A stretch of DNA of 64,000 bases from Nonomuraea polychroma (GTDB lineage Bacteria > Actinomycetota > Actinomycetes > Streptosporangiales > Streptosporangiaceae). Location of the stretch: assembly GCF_004011505.1 (NCBI RefSeq), contig NZ_SAUN01000001.1, positions 10,443,501-10,507,500 on the forward strand, read 5' to 3'. The notes under the pieces are model-generated. The model was given only the letters and a program-made list of their open reading frames with translations. It was not told the DNA's origin and ran no database searches. Positions 1 to 8,411 of the stretch are shown piece after piece (the stretch's first letter is position 1; every line of letters begins with the position of its first letter). The translations under genes were made by a program, and so were the position numbers.

Positions 1-227
1 CGGCCGCCCGCAGGGAGCTGGCCGAGATCCTGCGTTCCCTGGACGTGACGGTGCTCATGGTCACGCACGACCTGCCGTACGCGCTGGAGTTGTGCGAGCG
101 CTCGCTCGTCCTCTCCGACGGCGTGATCGCCGCCGACGGGCCCACGCGTGAGCTGCTGGCGGACACCGAACTCCTGGCCAAGCACCGCCTGGAACTCCCG
201 TACGGCTTCGCCATCCCGGCGGTGTGA
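1..227 (+). CDS. ABC transporter ATP-binding protein, C-terminal fragment (ECF/CbiO-like)
   Basis: Only the last 74 codons are present; the frame is open from base 3 and the gene begins outside the window. The fragment carries the H-loop of an ABC ATPase (VTHD), followed by a D-loop-distal region typical of these proteins (LVLSDGVIAADGPTREL). The ending LAKHRLELPYGF resembles the A-subunits of energy-coupling-factor importers such as CbiO/EcfA, where an L-x-L-P motif closes the ATPase. The likely role is to energise uptake of a metal ion or vitamin, with membrane partners upstream. The ABC assignment is firm; the substrate class is inferred from the tail alone. Confidence 0.75.
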   Translation, partial: AARRELAEILRSLDVTVLMVTHDLPYALELCERSLVLSDGVIAADGPTRELLADTELLAKHRLELPYGFAIPAV

Positions 228-311
228 GGACGTTCGGCATCAATCTTCGGAGTCTTGCATGTCCGGTTTCCGGGGATGTCGAAGTACAGTGGCTCATCGA
301 GGAGGGGCCAA

Positions 312-650
312 ATGAAGCTGCGGCTTGCGCGACACGCCCTGGGAGACGCCGTGGTGGTGGCCGTTGAGGGAGAGCTCGACCTGTTCACCGCGCCGTTCCT
401 CCGTGACGAGGTACGCGATGCCATCAAGCAGGACGGTGCCAGGCTCGTGCTCGACCTGCAGCAGCTGTCGTTCATGGATTCCAGCGGGCTGTCGGTGCTG
501 ATCGAGGCCTGGCGGCTGGCGACGGGCGAAGGCGGCGGCGTGTCGCTGGCGGCGCCGCAGGCGCCCGTGGCACGCATTCTCCGCACCACGGGGCTGGACC
601 GGCGGATCAAGGTGTATTCCGACGTCGACAGCGCCGTGGGCGAGATTTGA
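312..650 (+). CDS. STAS-domain anti-sigma factor antagonist
   Basis: A 112-aa single STAS domain, the size of SpoIIAA/RsbV-type antagonists. The motif FMDSSGLSVLI (about residues 55-65) carries the serine that is phosphorylated by an anti-sigma kinase in this family. I chose ATG 312 because GAGGAGGGG lies just upstream (299-307); the upstream in-frame ATG at 255 would add residues outside the domain and has no ribosome site. In its dephosphorylated form such a protein binds and sequesters an HATPase-type anti-sigma factor. No kinase is adjacent, but the protein at 9980-12196 combines SpoIIE-type phosphatase and HATPase modules and could act on an antagonist like this (inference). Confidence 0.85.
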   Translation: MKLRLARHALGDAVVVAVEGELDLFTAPFLRDEVRDAIKQDGARLVLDLQQLSFMDSSGLSVLIEAWRLATGEGGGVSLAAPQAPVARILRTTGLDRRIKVYSDVDSAVGEI

Positions 651-698
651 CGACCCCCGAGTAGAACTTCATTCGGTCGCCGGGTTAGGGTCCGGTCT

Positions 699-1472
699 AT
701 GGACGTGAACGGATCTGCAGCAATCATTTCCGGCGGCGCCAGCGGCCTGGGTGAGGCCACCGCGCGCGAGCTGGCTCGCGCCGGCGCCACCGTGGTCGTC
801 GCCGACCTCAACGAGGAACGCGGCAAGAGCGTCGCCGACGAGATCGGCGGTGTCTTCGCCAAGACGGACGTGTCCGACGACGAGCAGGTGCAGGCGGCCG
901 TGGACGCCGCCGTGGCCACTGGTAAGCCGTTGCGCGTGGTGGTCAACAGCGCCGGCATCGGCTGGGCGGAGCGCACCGTCAACCGCGACGGTCAGCCGCA
1001 CAATCCGGCCACCTACCGCAAGGTCATCGAGGTCAACCTGATCGGCACGTTCAACCTCATGCGCATCGGGGCGGCCGCGATCGCGAAGACGGAGCCGGCC
1101 GACGCCGACGGGCAGCGCGGCGTGGTGATCAACACGGCCTCGGTGGCGGCCCTGGAGGGGCAGACGGGTCAGCTGGCGTACTCGGCCTCCAAGGGCGGCA
1201 TCGTGGGCATGACGGTGCCCGCGGCCCGTGACCTGTCGGCCATCGGCGTGCGCGTGAACACGATCTGCCCCGGCATCATCGACACCCCGATCTACGGCTT
1301 CTCGCCCAACGCCGAGGAGTTCAAGTCCAAGCTGGTCGCGCCGGTGGTCTTCCCCAAGCGCATGGGCCGGGCCGACGAGTTCGCCCACCTGGTGCGCATG
1401 CTGATCGAGAACGACTACATGAACGCCGAGGTCATCCGCTTCGACGGCGGCATCCGCTTCCAGCCCAAGTGA
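699..1472 (+). CDS. SDR-family 3-hydroxyacyl-CoA dehydrogenase type II-like
   Basis: A 257-aa classical short-chain dehydrogenase/reductase. It has the NAD-binding glycine motif SGGASGLG near residues 11-18, an NSAG motif, and the catalytic YSASK with Tyr161 and Lys165 preceded by the usual serine. The sequence resembles the HSD10/3-hydroxy-2-methylbutyryl-CoA dehydrogenase group more than FabG. The downstream gene, only 6 bases away, is an enoyl-CoA hydratase, so the pair probably carries out consecutive beta-oxidation steps (hydration, then oxidation of the 3-hydroxyacyl-CoA). A perfect hairpin follows the pair. Substrate chain length cannot be read from sequence. Confidence 0.85.
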   Translation: MDVNGSAAIISGGASGLGEATARELARAGATVVVADLNEERGKSVADEIGGVFAKTDVSDDEQVQAAVDAAVATGKPLRVVVNSAGIGWAERTVNRDGQPHNPATYRKVIEVNLIGTFNLMRIGAAAIAKTEPADADGQRGVVINTASVAALEGQTGQLAYSASKGGIVGMTVPAARDLSAIGVRVNTICPGIIDTPIYGFSPNAEEFKSKLVAPVVFPKRMGRADEFAHLVRMLIENDYMNAEVIRFDGGIRFQPK

Positions 1473-1478
1473 GGTCTC

Positions 1479-2243
1479 GTGTCTGACGAAGTGCTCGTCG
1501 AGGAGTCCGGCAATGTCGCGATCATTACCATCAACCGGCCCAAGGCGCGCAACGCCGTCAATGGGGCCGTGGCGCGCGGGATCGCGGGCGCGCTGGATGA
1601 GCTCGATGCACGTCCTGACATTTCGGCATATGTCCTGACCGGCGCCGAGGGCACCTTCTCGGCGGGGATGGACCTGAAGGGGTTCCTGACCGGTGACTTC
1701 CCGGTGGTGGAAGGGCGCGGATTCGGCGGGCTGACCGAGGCCCCGCCGAAGAAGCCGCTCGTGGCCGCCGTCGAAGGGTACGCGCTCGCCGGCGGGTTCG
1801 AGCTCGCGCTGGCCTGCGACGTCATCGTGGCGTCGTCGGCGGCCACGTTCGGGCTGCCCGAGCCCAAGCGTGGGCTGGTGGCCGGGGCGGGCGGCATCAT
1901 GCGGCTGCCGCGGCGGATCCCGTACCACGTGGCCATGGAGATCGCGCTGACCGGTGACCACTACCCGGCCTCCCGCCTGTACGAGCTCGGCCTGGTCAAC
2001 CGGATCACCGAGCCGGGCGCGGCCCTGGAGGGCGCCCTGGAGCTGGCCCGCAAGATCGCCGCCAACGCCCCGCTGGCGCTCGCCGCCACCAAGAAGGTGA
2101 TCATCGAGTCGCAGGACTGGTCGCTGGAGGAGATGTTCGCGAAGCAAGGCGCGATCATCAATCCGGTGTTCGGCTCCAAAGACGCCATAGAGGGCGCCGC
2201 GGCCTTCGCCGAGAAGCGCGCGCCCCAGTGGAAGGGCGAATAG
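1479..2243 (+). CDS. Enoyl-CoA hydratase/isomerase family protein (crotonase)
   Basis: A 254-aa crotonase-fold protein starting at GTG 1479, 6 bases after the SDR stop, so the two are almost certainly co-transcribed. The oxyanion-hole segments are visible as FSAGMDLKG (about 60-70) and YALAGGFELALACD (about 103-116), and EPKRG supplies the glutamate seen at the hydratase active site. It is likely to hydrate enoyl-CoA esters for the neighbouring dehydrogenase. Some family members are isomerases or thioesterases, so the exact reaction is unproven. Confidence 0.85.
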   Translation: MSDEVLVEESGNVAIITINRPKARNAVNGAVARGIAGALDELDARPDISAYVLTGAEGTFSAGMDLKGFLTGDFPVVEGRGFGGLTEAPPKKPLVAAVEGYALAGGFELALACDVIVASSAATFGLPEPKRGLVAGAGGIMRLPRRIPYHVAMEIALTGDHYPASRLYELGLVNRITEPGAALEGALELARKIAANAPLALAATKKVIIESQDWSLEEMFAKQGAIINPVFGSKDAIEGAAAFAEKRAPQWKGE

Positions 2244-2261
2244 GCGTCCCACGCATAGGCG

Positions 2262-2288
2262 TCCCCCTCCCGGGAACCGGGAGGGGGA
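2262..2288 (+). terminator. Hairpin terminator after the SDR/crotonase pair
   Basis: A perfect 12-bp stem (2262-2273 with 2277-2288) and GAA loop, 18 bases after the crotonase stop. It is followed by a weak, interrupted T stretch, as is common in GC-rich actinomycetes. Confidence 0.7.
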
Positions 2289-2355
2289 ATCCTTTAGCGC
2301 GTTCATAGCGCTTCCTGCGTACGGTAAAGAGAGAAGACGAGCTACGGGAGAGCGC

Positions 2356-2985
2356 ATGAGCGAGCGCAGCGACTATTCGGGTCCCAGGTTCGAGCCGGCC
2401 AAGCGCAGTGCCGGAGCCCTTCTCTCCGGCGCGCTCAGCGCGCTCATCATCGTGGTCGCCATGCTCGTCGTGATGTGGGTCGTCGAGGGCGTCGACTTCG
2501 TGCTCAACGGCACGCTCGACCAGTTCGGCATCCTCGGCTGGGACCCCGAAGGGCTGGTCGGCATCCTCTTCGCGCCCTTCCTGCACGGCGGCTTCGGCCA
2601 CCTCATGGCCAACTCATTGCCGCTGCTGGTGCTCGGCTTCCTCGCCGGGCTGCGCGACGTGCGCAAGTTCCTGTGGGCCAGCCTGATCATCATCCTGATC
2701 GGCGGGCTGGGCACCTGGCTGACGAGCCCCGCCGTCTACACGGTCGGGGCGAGCGGGCTGGTGTTCGGCTACTTCGGCTACATCATGGCCAGGGGCGTGT
2801 TCGATCGGCGGCTGCTCGACATCGTCATCGCCGTGGGCGTGGGCATCGCGTACTACGGCATCCTGGCGGGGCTGCTGCCCAACCAGCCGGGCATCTCCTG
2901 GCAGGGACACCTGTTCGGCCTCATCGGCGGCGTGGTCGCCGGTTGGCTCCTACGTCGTAAGAAGAGCGATATCCCGGCCTACTGA
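2356..2985 (+). CDS. Rhomboid family intramembrane serine protease
   Basis: A 209-aa polytopic membrane protein with the rhomboid signature: HGGFGHLMAN in the second helix region, catalytic Ser133 in GASGLVFGY, and catalytic His185 in GHLFGLIGG. Hydrophobic segments alternate along the whole length after a short basic cytosolic N-terminus. Rhomboids cleave transmembrane segments of substrate proteins within the membrane; the substrate here is unknown. ATG 2356 is preceded by GGGAGAG. The 3' end overlaps the convergent UPF0114 gene by 7 bases. Confidence 0.9.
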   Translation: MSERSDYSGPRFEPAKRSAGALLSGALSALIIVVAMLVVMWVVEGVDFVLNGTLDQFGILGWDPEGLVGILFAPFLHGGFGHLMANSLPLLVLGFLAGLRDVRKFLWASLIIILIGGLGTWLTSPAVYTVGASGLVFGYFGYIMARGVFDRRLLDIVIAVGVGIAYYGILAGLLPNQPGISWQGHLFGLIGGVVAGWLLRRKKSDIPAY

Positions 2986-3566
2986 AGATGTGACCGCGTG
3001 TGCTCGGCGGGGGACGTCGACAGCAGGCGGTCGATGAAGGCCAGGCCCACGGCGGAGGCCACGAATGCCAGGTGCATGATCGTCTGCCACATGATCTTGT
3101 CGTTCGGTGTCGACTGCGCCCTGATGAAGGTCTGCAGCAGGTGCACCGATGAGATGCCGATGATGGCCGTGGCCAGCTTGACCTTCAACACGTTGGCGTT
3201 GACGTGAGAGAGCCACTCCGGCTCGTCGGGATGGTCGTTGAGGTCGATGCGGGAGACGAAGGTCTCATAACCGCCGATGATCACCATGATCAGCAGATTG
3301 GAGATCATCACCACGTCGATGAGCGCCAGGACCGTGAGCATCACCACGACCTCGGGCGAGGGTGAGCCCGCCGGAAGCGGGCCGGTGTGCAGGAACACCG
3401 TCTCGATCAGGTGCCAGAGCTCCAGCACGAACTGCCAGACGTACACCGCCTGCGCCACGATCAGGCCCAGATAGAGCGGCACCTGAAGCCAGCGGCTGGC
3501 GAACATCAGGTAGCCGAGGCTCTTGGGGCGCACGGTTCCCTGGCCGAATGGGGGGATTTCGGGCAA
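2979..3566 (-). CDS. UPF0114 (YqhA-like) membrane protein
   Basis: A 195-aa protein with at least three hydrophobic segments. It has the family opening RWLQVPLYLGL (about residues 25-35), a central segment VVVMLTVLALIDVVMISNLLI, and the family-typical MVIIGGYETFVSRID. These match the uncharacterised YqhA/UPF0114 membrane family. Its biochemical role is not known. It is transcribed leftward from upstream of 3566, behind the serC terminator hairpin, so it probably has its own promoter. Confidence 0.85.
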   Translation of the reverse strand: MPEIPPFGQGTVRPKSLGYLMFASRWLQVPLYLGLIVAQAVYVWQFVLELWHLIETVFLHTGPLPAGSPSPEVVVMLTVLALIDVVMISNLLIMVIIGGYETFVSRIDLNDHPDEPEWLSHVNANVLKVKLATAIIGISSVHLLQTFIRAQSTPNDKIMWQTIMHLAFVASAVGLAFIDRLLSTSPAEHTRSHLQ

Positions 3567-3625
3567 GAATGATTCCTACTGCTCAAGCGGGAAGGTCCGG
3601 ACGAGCACGGCCGGCAGCGCTCGCG

Positions 3626-3654
3626 GCCGGCACCGGCGGAATGCCGGTGCCGGC
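3626..3654 (-). terminator. Hairpin terminator downstream of serC
   Basis: A perfect 12-bp inverted repeat (3626-3637 with 3643-3654), loop GGAAT, 29 bases beyond the serC stop on the leftward strand. No T-run follows, so termination is inferred from position and stem strength. Confidence 0.6.
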
Positions 3655-3683
3655 GAGATCCGGGCAGGACGTCGAGTGAGCCG

Positions 3684-4793
3684 CTAGATGCGCTCGACCA
3701 CGTAGTCGACGCAGACCGTCAGCGCCTCGATGTCGGCCGAGTCGATGGCCGGGAACATCGCGATGCGCAGCTGGTTGCGGCCCAGCTTGCGGTAGGGCTC
3801 GGTGTCGACGATCCCGTTGGCGCGCAGCACCTTGGCCACGGCCGCGGCGTCCACGTCGTCGCTGAAGTCGATCGTGCCGACCACCTGCGAGCGGAACTCG
3901 GGAGCGGCGAACGGCGTGGTGTAGGCCGTCTTCTCGGCCCACGTGTAGAGGCGCGTGGCGGAGTCGGCCGTGCGGGCGGTGGTCCAGGCCAGGCCGCCGT
4001 TGCCGTTCATCCAGTCGAGCTGGTCGGCCAGCAGGAACAGCGTGGCCACGGCCGGGGTGTTGTAGGTCTGGTCCTTCGCGGAGTTGTCGATCGCGACCGG
4101 CAGGCTGAAGAACTCCGGCACGTAACGGCCGGTCGCGGCGATCTCCTCGACCCTGGCCAGGGCGCGCGGCGACATGATCGCGATCCAGAGGCCGCCGTCG
4201 GAGGCGAAGCTCTTCTGCGGCGCGAAGTAGTAGACGTCGCTCTCGGTGATGTCGACGGGCAGGCCGCCGGCGCCGGAGGTGGCGTCCACGAGCACCAGCG
4301 AGTCATCGGAACCGACCCGCTTGATCGGCATGGCGACGCCGGTCGAGGTCTCGTTGTGGGTGAGCGCGTAGACGTCCACGCCCTCTTCGGCCACCGCGGT
4401 CGGGTAGGTGCCGACCTCCGACTTGATCACGCTGGGCTCGGCCAGCCAGGGGGCCTTCTTGGTGACCGCGGCGAACTTCGAGGAGAACTCGCCGAACGAC
4501 AGGTGCTGCGACTTCTCGCGGACGAGCCCGAAGGCGGCGATGTCCCAGAACGCCGTGGTGCCGCCGTTGCCCAGCACGACCTGGTAGCCCTCGGGCAGCG
4601 AGAACAGGTCGGCGAGTCCGGAGCGTACGCGGCCGACCAGGTTCTTGACCGGCTTCTGGCGGTGGGAAGTGCCCATGAGGCTCGCGCCGGAGGCGGCGAG
4701 CGCGGCCAGTTGCTCGGTGCGCACCTTCGAGGGCCCGCAGCCGAATCGACCGTCGGCGGGCTTGATGTCAGCGGGAATCACAATGTCAGCCAC
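3684..4793 (-). CDS. serC: Phosphoserine aminotransferase
   Basis: A 369-aa class V PLP aminotransferase of the actinobacterial SerC type. The PLP lysine is Lys194 in FAPQKSFASDGG, with THNETSTG (about 145-152) and VDATSGAGG (about 169-177) forming the cofactor pocket. It converts 3-phosphohydroxypyruvate plus glutamate to phosphoserine in serine biosynthesis, in the cytoplasm. It lies next to citrate synthase and pdxH, a grouping seen in other actinomycetes; pdxH makes the PLP cofactor that SerC uses. A hairpin follows the gene. Confidence 0.95.
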   Translation of the reverse strand: MADIVIPADIKPADGRFGCGPSKVRTEQLAALAASGASLMGTSHRQKPVKNLVGRVRSGLADLFSLPEGYQVVLGNGGTTAFWDIAAFGLVREKSQHLSFGEFSSKFAAVTKKAPWLAEPSVIKSEVGTYPTAVAEEGVDVYALTHNETSTGVAMPIKRVGSDDSLVLVDATSGAGGLPVDITESDVYYFAPQKSFASDGGLWIAIMSPRALARVEEIAATGRYVPEFFSLPVAIDNSAKDQTYNTPAVATLFLLADQLDWMNGNGGLAWTTARTADSATRLYTWAEKTAYTTPFAAPEFRSQVVGTIDFSDDVDAAAVAKVLRANGIVDTEPYRKLGRNQLRIAMFPAIDSADIEALTVCVDYVVERI

Positions 4794-4934
4794 GTGCCCC
4801 AGCGTACTGACCGGCGCGGGGTGGCTCGCACGGGGTCCCGGATTCTGAGATTCGTGAAACTTTCACAAATAATCCCAGGTCAGCGGCAGGCAGAATCCGT
4901 GCCTGCTTAAGCCTGACTTGGGGATCATCGCATG

Positions 4935-4975
4935 AAAAAACGGCTACCGCGCGGGTGCGAGCCGCGCGGTAGCCG
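4935..4975 (-). terminator. Intrinsic terminator of citrate synthase
   Basis: A perfect 14-bp stem (4941-4954 with 4962-4975), 7-base loop, followed on the leftward strand by six T residues (A run 4935-4940). It starts 12 bases past the citrate synthase stop. This is a textbook rho-independent terminator, unusual here because most terminators in the window lack a clean T-run. Confidence 0.92.
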
Positions 4976-4987
4976 TGAACAGATCGA

Positions 4988-6094
4988 TCAGTACTTCCCG
5001 ACCACCTGGTCGGCGCCGGGCACGTCGTTGAGCGGACGTGAGGCGGGGCCCACGTAGTTCGCGCTGGGGCGGACCAGCCTGCCCGTGCGCTTCTGCTCCA
5101 GGATGTGCGCGGCCCAGCCGGCCGTGCGGGCGCAGGTGAACATCGAGGTGAACATGTGGGACGGAACCTCGGCGAAGTCCAGCACCACGGCCGCCCAGTA
5201 CTCCACGTTGGTGGCCAGCACCCGGTCGGGCTTGCGCGCGTGCAGTTCCTCCAGCGCGGCCTGCTCCAGCGCCGCCGCGACCTCGTAACGCGGGGCGTCG
5301 AGCTCCTTGGCGGTACGGCGCAGCACGCGGGCGCGCGGGTCCTCGGCCCGGTACACGCGGTGGCCGAAGCCCATGAGCCTGTTGCCCTTGTCGAGCTCGC
5401 TCTGGACGTACTTCTTGGCGTCGCCGAGCTGCTCGACGCCCTCGATCATGTGCAGCACCCGGGCCGGGGCGCCACCGTGCAGCGGACCGGACATGGCGCC
5501 GACGGCGCCGGAGAGCGCGGCGGCCACGTCGGCGCCGGTGGAGGCGATGACGCGGGCGGTGAACGTGGATGCGTTCATGCCGTGCTCGGCTGCCGAGGTC
5601 CAGTAGGCGTCGATGGCCTTGACGTGCTTGGGATCGGGCTCACCGCGCCAGCGGATCATGAACCGCTCGACGATGGTCTTCGCCTCGTCGACCCGGCTCT
5701 GCGGCACCATCGGCAGGCCGAGCCCGCGGGCGGACTGCGCCACGAACGACAGCGCCATCACGGAAGCACGCGCCAACTGGTCGCGGGCCTCCTCGTCACT
5801 GATGTCGAGCAGCGGCTTGAAGCCATAGGCAGGAGCCAGCATGGCCAGCGCGCTCTGCACGTCTACGCGGATGTCACCTGAGTGGACAGGAATGGGGTAC
5901 GGCTCCGCCGGGGGCAGACCCGGCTGGAACGTGTTGTCTACCAGCAGGCCCCACACGGCCCCGAACGGGACACGGCCGACCAGCTCCTCGATGTCGACGC
6001 CCCGGTATCGAAGGGCGCCCCCTTCTTTGTCCGGTTCCGCGATCTCGGTCTCGAAAGCTACTACGCCTTCGAGCCCGGGTTTGAAGTCGGACAT
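4988..6094 (-). CDS. gltA: Citrate synthase 2
   Basis: A 368-aa citrate synthase of the shorter actinobacterial type. The family motifs LHGGAPARVLHM and MGFGHRVYR supply the two active-site histidines, and the C-terminal part carries the aspartate/arginine region (TNVEYWAAVVL onward). It condenses oxaloacetate and acetyl-CoA to citrate. I chose ATG 6094 rather than the longer in-frame start at 6130 because GGGAGG lies about 9 bases upstream of 6094 and the family begins with MSDFKPGLEGV. The gene is divergent from pdxH and ends in a strong terminator. Confidence 0.93.
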   Translation of the reverse strand: MSDFKPGLEGVVAFETEIAEPDKEGGALRYRGVDIEELVGRVPFGAVWGLLVDNTFQPGLPPAEPYPIPVHSGDIRVDVQSALAMLAPAYGFKPLLDISDEEARDQLARASVMALSFVAQSARGLGLPMVPQSRVDEAKTIVERFMIRWRGEPDPKHVKAIDAYWTSAAEHGMNASTFTARVIASTGADVAAALSGAVGAMSGPLHGGAPARVLHMIEGVEQLGDAKKYVQSELDKGNRLMGFGHRVYRAEDPRARVLRRTAKELDAPRYEVAAALEQAALEELHARKPDRVLATNVEYWAAVVLDFAEVPSHMFTSMFTCARTAGWAAHILEQKRTGRLVRPSANYVGPASRPLNDVPGADQVVGKY

Positions 6095-6257
6095 GCTCGG
6101 CCGCCTCCCTTTCTTGCCATGTTTCGGCAACGCAAAGCCTTGATGTCGAGATACCGGCGGGTCAATTTAACCCCCTCCCAGGTCATGCTCGGTCTCGGGA
6201 CCCGCCGTAACGCCAAACCCCCTGGTAGGAGGGTTGTCAGCAGCCGGCGTGAGGTCA

Positions 6258-6311
6258 CCATGACTCAGCGGGTCTCGGAAGTCGGCATGAGATCGCCATG
6301 ACTCAGCGGGT
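6258..6311. repeat. Direct repeat between citrate synthase and pdxH
   Basis: Sixteen identical bases (ccatgactcagcgggt) occur at 6258-6273 and 6296-6311, with similar flanks, giving a 38-base period. The copies lie in the divergent promoter region, just before the first possible pdxH start. Confidence 0.8.
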
Positions 6312-6313
6312 GC

Positions 6314-7006
6314 ATGGGATCTTCCAGGCGGGGCGCGCAAGAATACCGTTTCGTGGATGCCACCCCGCGCCCGCCCGTGCTGGCGGGGCTTCGCCGTACG
6401 TACGAGGGCGAGCCGCTGTTCGAATCAGACCTCGCGTCCGACCCCATCGCACAATTCACCGTCTGGTTCCAGGACGCGGTCGACGCCGGCCTGCCGGAAC
6501 CCAACGCCATGATCCTGGCCACCGCCTCCGCAGGCGGCCGCCCCAGCGCCAGGACGGTCCTGCTGAAGGGCTACGACGAACGCGGATTCGTCTTCTACAC
6601 CAACTACGAGTCGCGCAAGGGCCGCGACCTGGCCGAGAATCCCCGGGCCTCACTGTTGTTCCCTTGGCACCCCATCCGACGCCAGGTCCGCATCGAGGGC
6701 ACCGTCGCCAAGATCTCCCACGAGGAGTCGGCCGAATATTTCAGATCCCGCCCGTACGGTTCGCGCATCGGCGCGTGGGCCTCGCGCCAGTCGGCGGTCG
6801 TGCGGTCGAGGGAGGAACTGGACGCCCGCTACCGCGAGCTGGCCGACCGCTGGCCGGACGACCCGCCGGTGCCCGACTTCTGGGGCGGCTTCCGTGTGAC
6901 TCCGATCGAGATGGAGTTCTGGCAGGGACAGCTCGATCGTATGCACGACCGTCTCCGCTACCGGCGCACGCGCCCCGGATGGGTCCTGGAGAGACTCGCG
7001 CCCTAA
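6314..7006 (+). CDS. pdxH: Pyridoxamine 5'-phosphate oxidase
   Basis: Up to 230 aa. The FMN-binding split-barrel core is evident: ARTVLLKGYDERGFVFYTNY (about 75-94), the phosphate-contacting RKGRDLAENPRASL, and the C-terminal RLRYRR that contacts substrate. It oxidises PNP/PMP to PLP using FMN and oxygen. The start is uncertain: ATG 6314 gives the longest frame, and GTG 6353 is also possible, lying 8 bases past a -10-like AAGAAT at 6339-6344, which would make the message leaderless. Family members usually begin close to RRTYEGEPL. Confidence 0.92.
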   Translation: MGSSRRGAQEYRFVDATPRPPVLAGLRRTYEGEPLFESDLASDPIAQFTVWFQDAVDAGLPEPNAMILATASAGGRPSARTVLLKGYDERGFVFYTNYESRKGRDLAENPRASLLFPWHPIRRQVRIEGTVAKISHEESAEYFRSRPYGSRIGAWASRQSAVVRSREELDARYRELADRWPDDPPVPDFWGGFRVTPIEMEFWQGQLDRMHDRLRYRRTRPGWVLERLAP

Positions 7007-7007
7007 T

Positions 7008-8285
7008 GTGAATCGAGTGGCATTCGGGGAGCTGGTCAAACGTCATCTGGTGGACACTCGTCCGCTGGGCGTGCCCGCGTACCGGCGGATCTGGCTCGGC
7101 CAGGCCGTCTCGCACGTCGGGGTCGGGGTCACCGTCGTGGCGGTCGGCCAGCAGGTCTGGGAGCTGACGCACTCCTCGTTCTGGGTGGGGCTGCTCAGCA
7201 TGGCCAACCTGGTGCCGCTGGTGGTGTTCGGCCTGTGGGGCGGGGCGGTCGCCGACGCCATGGACCGGCGCAAGGTGCTGCTCATCGGCTCGGCCGTGGC
7301 CTGGGCGGCCACCCTGTTCATCCTGGTGCAGGCGCTGCTCGGGACGGGGAACGTTTATCTGATCTTCGCCGCGGTCGCGCTGAACGCCACCGGCTTCGCC
7401 ATCACCGGGCCGACCAGGGGCGCGATCATCCCGAGGATCCTTGAGCCCGAGCTCGTGCCCGCCGCGAACGCGCTCAACTCGCTGGTCTACAGCATCGGCG
7501 CGGTGATCGGCCCGATGGTCGGGGGCGTGCTGGTGGCCACCGGCGGGTTCGCCGCGGCGTACGCGGTGGACGCCCTCCTCTTCGCCGGAAGCCTCTACGC
7601 GGCTCTCAGACTGCCCTCACTGCCTCCGAAGGGCGAAGTGAGCCGTCCGGGTGGACGGGCGGTCCTGGAGGGGCTCAGCTTCATCGTCAGGAGCCCGGTG
7701 CTGCTGATGTCGTTCGTGGTCGACATCATCGCGATGGTGTTCGCGCTGCCGCGGGCGTTGTTCCCCGAGCTGGTCGACAAGTCGTTCGGCGGGTCGGAAA
7801 CCGCGCTGGGCCTGCTGTATTCGGCCATGGCCGGCGGCTCCGTCATCGGCGCGTTGTTCTCCGGCTGGGTGGGGCGGGTCGCGCGGCAGGGCGTGGCGCT
7901 GGTCGTCGTCATCGCCGTCTGGGGGCTGGCCGTGGCCGCGGCCGGGCTGGTGCACGAGTTGTGGCTGGTGGTGGCGTTCATGGCCGTCGGGGGAGCGGCG
8001 GACGTGGTGTCGTCGGTCTGGCGGCAGTCGATCCTGCAGCTGTACGCGCCCGACGAGATGCGGGGACGGCTGCAGGGCGCGTTCATGGTGGTCGTGGCGG
8101 GCGGGCCGCGCCTGGGCGACGTGCGGGCCGGTGCGACGGCGACGGTGTTCGGGCTGACCGGCGCGTGGGTGGGGGGCGGCCTGGCGTGCGCGGCCGCGGT
8201 GCTGGTCGTGGGCCTGTCCGTGGGCGCCTTCAGGAACTACCGGGCGGGTACGGCCGCCAAGGGCCGGGAGGCCGCCCCGGAATAG
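7008..8285 (+). CDS. MFS exporter (EntS/MFS_3 type)
   Basis: A 425-aa, twelve-helix major facilitator protein. The loop after helix 2 reads GGAVADAMDRRKVL, the classic MFS G-x-x-x-D-x-x-x-R-R-K motif, and the second half repeats it loosely (GWVGRVARQGV). Overall composition resembles the MFS_3 group that includes siderophore and drug exporters such as EntS. GTG 7008 lies one base after the pdxH stop, so translation is probably coupled. The cargo is unknown; location upstream of an iron repressor gene is suggestive but not decisive, because udgX on the other strand intervenes. Confidence 0.8.
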   Translation: MNRVAFGELVKRHLVDTRPLGVPAYRRIWLGQAVSHVGVGVTVVAVGQQVWELTHSSFWVGLLSMANLVPLVVFGLWGGAVADAMDRRKVLLIGSAVAWAATLFILVQALLGTGNVYLIFAAVALNATGFAITGPTRGAIIPRILEPELVPAANALNSLVYSIGAVIGPMVGGVLVATGGFAAAYAVDALLFAGSLYAALRLPSLPPKGEVSRPGGRAVLEGLSFIVRSPVLLMSFVVDIIAMVFALPRALFPELVDKSFGGSETALGLLYSAMAGGSVIGALFSGWVGRVARQGVALVVVIAVWGLAVAAAGLVHELWLVVAFMAVGGAADVVSSVWRQSILQLYAPDEMRGRLQGAFMVVVAGGPRLGDVRAGATATVFGLTGAWVGGGLACAAAVLVVGLSVGAFRNYRAGTAAKGREAAPE

Positions 8286-8315
8286 GCCGCCGGCCGGCGC
8301 TCAGCACTGGGCGGG

Positions 8316-8411
8316 CGACCGCCTGGGGGCCTGTCACGCTGCCCAGACGACCGCCTGGGGGCCTGTCACGCTGCCCAGACGAACGCCTGGGGGCCGGTCA
8401 CGCTGCCCGGG
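8316..8411. repeat. Three tandem 32-bp repeats overlapping the 3' end of udgX
   Basis: Units lie at 8316-8347, 8348-8379 and 8380-8411. The first two are identical and the third differs at a few bases. The rightmost unit contains the last codons and stop of udgX (leftward strand), so the other two are downstream duplicates. Each unit carries the same TGA on the leftward strand (at 8334, 8366 and 8398). Confidence 0.93.

Noticed and set aside
669..2357. A 562-codon leftward frame over the SDR and crotonase genes
   Set aside because: Both forward genes have clear catalytic motifs; the reverse frame has none.
8316..8411. CRISPR-like array
   Set aside because: The repeat units are directly adjacent with no spacers, so this is a simple tandem repeat.
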